A stretch of 64,000 bases of DNA from Alistipes sp. Zagget8 (GTDB lineage: Bacteria; Bacteroidota; Bacteroidia; Bacteroidales; Rikenellaceae): positions 1 to 64,000 of the forward strand of contig MSHJ01000015.1 in the NCBI GenBank assembly GCA_001941065.1, given 5' to 3'. How positions within the stretch are numbered: the stretch's first letter is position 1; each line of letters opens with the position of its first letter. Shown one piece after another: positions 61,576 to 64,000 of the stretch. A model generated the notes under the pieces. The model saw nothing but the letters and a program-made list of their open reading frames with translations. It did not search any database and was not told where the DNA came from. The position numbers were made by a program, and so were the translations under genes.

Positions 61576-62517
61576 TTAGAGCGCCTTGATCTCGTGCAGG
61601 ATGTTGTTCGTCTTGCGCACGGCGTCGGCCGAAGCGGCGAACTTCTCGGCCTCCTCTTTCGTGAGGTCGATCTTCACGATCTTCTCGATGCCCTTGCGGC
61701 CGATCACGGCGGGAACGCCGATGCAGATGTCCTTCTGGCCGTACTCGCCGTCGAGGTAGCAGCAGCAGGGAACGATCTTCTTCTGGTCGTTGAGGATCGC
61801 CTCGACCATCATCGATGCGGCGGCTCCCGGAGCATACCAGGCCGACGTGCCGATGAGTTTGGTGAGGGTTGCGCCGCCGACCATCGTGTTGGCGACAGCC
61901 TCCTCGAGCTTCTTCTTCGAAGCGAACTGCGAAACGGGAACGCCGTTGACCGTAGCCTTCGATACGAGGGGAATCATCGTCGTGTCGCCGTGGCCGCCGA
62001 TGACCATGCCGTCGACGTTGTTGATGTTGGCGCCGGTGGCTTTGGCCAGGTAGCACTTGAAGCGCGACGAGTCCAATGCGCCGCCCATGCCGATGATGCG
62101 GTTCTTCGGGAGTCCCGAAGCCTTCAGGGCCAGGTAGGTCAGCGTGTCCATCGGGTTGGCCACCACGATGATGATGGCGCGGGGCGAGTACTTGATGACG
62201 TTCTCGATAACGCCCTTCATGATGCCGGCGTTGGTGCCGATCAGCTCCTCGCGGGTCATGCCCGGCTTGCGGGGAATGCCCGAGGTGATGACTACGACAT
62301 CCGAATTGGCGGTCATTTTATAGTCGTTGGTCGATCCGACGAGTTTCGTGTCGAAATCCATCAGCGTCGAGCACTGGTACATGTCCAGCATCTTGCCCTC
62401 CGAGAGACCCTCTTTGATATCGATGAGGACCACTTCGCTCGCCACCTCGCGGCAAGCCATTACGTTTGCACAGGTTGCACCCACGGCGCCTGCACCTACG
62501 ACAGTAACTTTTGACAT
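61576..62517 (-). CDS. mdh: Malate dehydrogenase (LDH-like type)
   Basis: 313 residues from the ATG at 62515-62517 (MSKVTVVGAGAVGATCAN); a longer frame upstream has no plausible start and crosses the hairpin repeat. The NAD-binding GAGAVG is at the N-terminus. Substrate and catalytic segments are TSGIPRKPGMTREELIGTNA, VVANPMDTLTYLALKASGLP and VIGGHGDTTMIP with the catalytic His. The enzyme interconverts malate and oxaloacetate in the reductive branch leading to succinate, common in anaerobic Bacteroidales. Confidence 0.96.
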   Translation of the reverse strand: MSKVTVVGAGAVGATCANVMACREVASEVVLIDIKEGLSEGKMLDMYQCSTLMDFDTKLVGSTNDYKMTANSDVVVITSGIPRKPGMTREELIGTNAGIMKGVIENVIKYSPRAIIIVVANPMDTLTYLALKASGLPKNRIIGMGGALDSSRFKCYLAKATGANINNVDGMVIGGHGDTTMIPLVSKATVNGVPVSQFASKKKLEEAVANTMVGGATLTKLIGTSAWYAPGAAASMMVEAILNDQKKIVPCCCYLDGEYGQKDICIGVPAVIGRKGIEKIVKIDLTKEEAEKFAASADAVRKTNNILHEIKAL

Positions 62518-62600
62518 AACGGTAAGTATTTGTGTTTGTTGTACGTTTTTTTTCTGCCGGTCCGTGTTTGCTCGCGGCCATCGGCCGCGTTTACAAATTG

Positions 62601-62636
62601 GACCCACCCCCAAACCCCCGCCTTGGCGGGGGCTTT
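62601..62636. repeat. Hairpin repeat with G-rich arm, copy 2 (also terminator for gcvH)
   Basis: On the minus strand it reads AAAGCCCCCGC, a CAAG loop, GCGGGGG, then TTTGGGGGTGGGTC. It differs from copy 1 (55909-55950) only in the loop and one arm base, in the opposite orientation. It lies between the gcvH stop and the mdh start and can end gcvH transcription. Confidence 0.8.
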
Positions 62637-62653
62637 ATTGGGATGTTTTGCGT

Positions 62654-63031
62654 TTAGCCGATCAGTTTTTCGTAGTCGGCGGCGCTCAGCAGGGCGTCGT
62701 ACTCGGCGGGGTCGGACATTTTGACCTTGACGAGCCAGCCTTCGCCGTAAACGTCCTTGTTGACGATGGAGGGGTCGGCGTCCACGGCGTCGTTGAACTC
62801 CACGATCTCACCGCCCACGGGCAGGAAAGCGTCGCTCACGGTTTTCACGGCCTCGATCGTGCCGAATACCTCTCCGGCAGCGAGCGTTTCGCCGACGGTC
62901 GGGACATCGACGAATACGATGTCTCCCAGCTGGCTCTGTGCGAAATCGGTAATGCCGATAACTGCCGTGTCACCCTCGATGCGGCACCACTCGTGGTCGC
63001 TGGAGTATTTCAGATTTGCAGGTACGTTCAT
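62654..63031 (-). CDS. gcvH: Glycine cleavage system H protein
   Basis: 125 residues from the ATG at 63029-63031 (MNVPANLKYSSDHEWCRIEGD); this start fits the family length and lies 42 bases after a consensus -7 box. The lipoyl-lysine motif is FGTIEAVKTVSDAFLPVGGE (Lys in EAVK). GcvH carries the aminomethyl group between the P, T and L proteins. The other gcv genes are not in the window. The promoter contains a palindrome that may be an operator. Confidence 0.96.
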   Translation of the reverse strand: MNVPANLKYSSDHEWCRIEGDTAVIGITDFAQSQLGDIVFVDVPTVGETLAAGEVFGTIEAVKTVSDAFLPVGGEIVEFNDAVDADPSIVNKDVYGEGWLVKVKMSDPAEYDALLSAADYEKLIG

Positions 63032-63073
63032 ATTATTCTTAAGATTTGATTTGAAATTGGCTGTTTTACGATG

Positions 63074-63104
63074 CAAATATAACTGTTATTTCTGTAACAG
63101 CAAG
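63074..63104 (-). promoter_or_regulatory. Promoter of gcvH with palindromic operator candidate
   Basis: On the minus strand CTTG (63104-63101) and TATATTTG (63081-63074) are 19 bases apart. Between them lies the inverted repeat CTGTTA-N6-TAACAG (63083-63100), which fills the spacer and would place a bound protein over the promoter. Confidence 0.65.
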
Positions 63105-63112
63105 GGTTTGTG

Positions 63113-63835
63113 TTAGGAATTTAACACAAAATTGATCTCTTTGAACAGGTATTCCCGAAGCGTGCCGTCGTCGTGGCGCAGAAGCAGTTCGCCCGAGGGC
63201 CTGACGCCTTCGATCACGGCTTCGACCGGCGTGCCGTCGGGATAGCGGAACGTGCGGCGTTCGCCCAGTCCGTACATGCGTTCGCGGTAGTCGCACTGAA
63301 GGGTTTCGGTATCGCCCCGTTCGAGCTGGGCGTAGCGGGCTTCGATCCGTTCGCGGAAGGCTTCGAGCACCTCGCCGCGGTCGAATGTGCGGCCTGCGGC
63401 GGCGGCCATCGACACGGGATTCGGAAGCGCCGGGTCGAACTCCGTCTGGTTGACGTTGATGCCGATTCCGACGACCGTGCGGGCGAGCGTCGGTCCCGAG
63501 TAGCTGTGCTCGATCAGGATGCCGACGAGTTTCCGGTCCCCGGCGTAGATGTCGTTGGTCCACTTGATGCGGGTCTCGATTCCGAACTGCGCAAAGGTGT
63601 CGGTGAGCGCCAGCGCCACGGCTTCCGACAGCAGAAACTGCTCCCCGACGGGCAGGAACCGGGGCTCGAGCACCAGCGTGAAGGTGAGGTTCTCGCCCTC
63701 GGCACTGGTCCATGTGTGTCCCCGCTGGCCGCGTCCGGCGGTCTGCCGTTCGGCCCAGACGATGTCGCCGTGGCGGTATTTCGGGTCACGGGCGTCGTCG
63801 TTGGTCGAGGTGGTCTCCGGGATACGATAGATCAT
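63113..63835 (-). CDS. birA: Biotin-[acetyl-CoA-carboxylase] ligase
   Basis: 240 residues, catalytic domain only (no N-terminal DNA-binding domain), so it is an enzyme and not a repressor. Signatures: TTSTNDDAR, the biotinyl-AMP loop GRGQRGHTW, IKWTNDIYAGDRKLVGILIE and GIGINVNQTEF. It attaches biotin to carboxyl carrier proteins. It lies 2 bases after the dapD stop and is probably transcribed with it. Confidence 0.95.
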   Translation of the reverse strand: MIYRIPETTSTNDDARDPKYRHGDIVWAERQTAGRGQRGHTWTSAEGENLTFTLVLEPRFLPVGEQFLLSEAVALALTDTFAQFGIETRIKWTNDIYAGDRKLVGILIEHSYSGPTLARTVVGIGINVNQTEFDPALPNPVSMAAAAGRTFDRGEVLEAFRERIEARYAQLERGDTETLQCDYRERMYGLGERRTFRYPDGTPVEAVIEGVRPSGELLLRHDDGTLREYLFKEINFVLNS

Positions 63836-63837
63836 GC

Positions 63838-64000
63838 CTATACCGATACGCCGAAATCGCGCAGGGCGTTGTTGAGCGACGTTTTCTTGTCGGTGGACTC
63901 CTTGCGCTGGCCGATGATCAGGGCGCAGGTGACGCTGTATTCGCCCGCCGGGAACTGCTTGCGGTAGCTGCCCGGGACGACCACCGAGCGGGGCGGCACG
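63838..64000 (-). CDS. dapD: Tetrahydrodipicolinate N-succinyltransferase, C-terminal fragment (window edge)
   Basis: The last 54 codons of a minus-strand gene entering from the right edge. The translation VPPRSVVVPGSYRKQFPAG, then SVTCALIIGQRKESTDKKTS and a DFGVSV end, matches the C-terminus of DapD (left-handed beta-helix acyltransferase of the lysine/diaminopimelate pathway). The stop at 63838-63840 is 2 bases before birA. Confidence 0.85.
   Translation of the reverse strand, partial: VPPRSVVVPGSYRKQFPAGEYSVTCALIIGQRKESTDKKTSLNNALRDFGVSV

Noticed and set aside
62518..62613. Upstream start for mdh at 62613
   Set aside because: It would add a basic, unconserved leader that crosses the hairpin repeat; MSKVTVVGAGAVG is the family start.

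Overview
This 64 kb window comes from a GC-rich member of the Bacteroidales, most likely an Alistipes-type (Rikenellaceae) gut bacterium. The lineage is supported by two SusC/SusD pairs, a hybrid two-component (HTCS) regulator, ECF sigma/FecR control, Bacteroidetes promoters (TTTG about 19-23 bases before TAnnTTTG), SPII lipoproteins followed by acidic residues, and the bamD-rpoZ-coaBC-recN cluster. The genus is inferred from GC content and gene style. I saw no tRNA, rRNA, insertion sequence or CRISPR array.

Region 1 (1-22838, all minus strand) is one long polysaccharide-utilization-type locus. Transcription runs from an ECF sigma factor (22281-22838) and a FecR anti-sigma factor (21161-22153) into an STN-containing SusC (17429-20995) and SusD (15655-17409). 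Four very large surface-type lipoproteins follow, then a glycerophosphodiester phosphodiesterase and an S1/P1 nuclease. The large lipoproteins share a GLUG-like repeat scaffold. Their C-terminal domains differ: a phosphodiester glycosidase (NAGPA-like), nothing, and two DUF4886 SGNH-type hydrolases. One of them (5567-9813) carries a one-base frameshift. Three phosphodiester-cleaving families in one operon suggest that a phosphodiester-containing polymer is the target.

Region 2 (22839-24311) holds a lone lipoprotein with LruC/DUF4842 character, a strong promoter and a very clear terminator.

Region 3 (24312-47187) is a second PUL controlled by an HTCS. It has a GH36-type alpha-galactosidase and the HTCS on the minus strand, then GH105, acetyl esterase, heparinase II/III-like lyase and GH2 on the plus strand, then a lipoprotein, GH115 alpha-glucuronidase, SusC and SusD. 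Three promoters in this PUL share the same regulatory layout: two 18-base direct repeats 21 bases apart, ending exactly 21 bases before the -7 box. This is the best candidate for the HTCS binding site. The HTCS gene is broken by one missing base in a G8 tract, which may be phase variation or a sequencing error.

Region 4 (47188-64000) is mainly housekeeping or general functions: an EamA transporter; an ECF sigma/zinc-finger anti-sigma pair; aqpZ; a nucleotidyltransferase-like protein; the bamD-rpoZ-coaBC-recN operon; an outer-membrane barrel with a cardiolipin synthase; greA; a small secreted protein with a TonB receptor; mdh; gcvH; birA; and the 3' end of dapD. A hairpin element with a G-rich arm occurs twice here, in opposite orientations.
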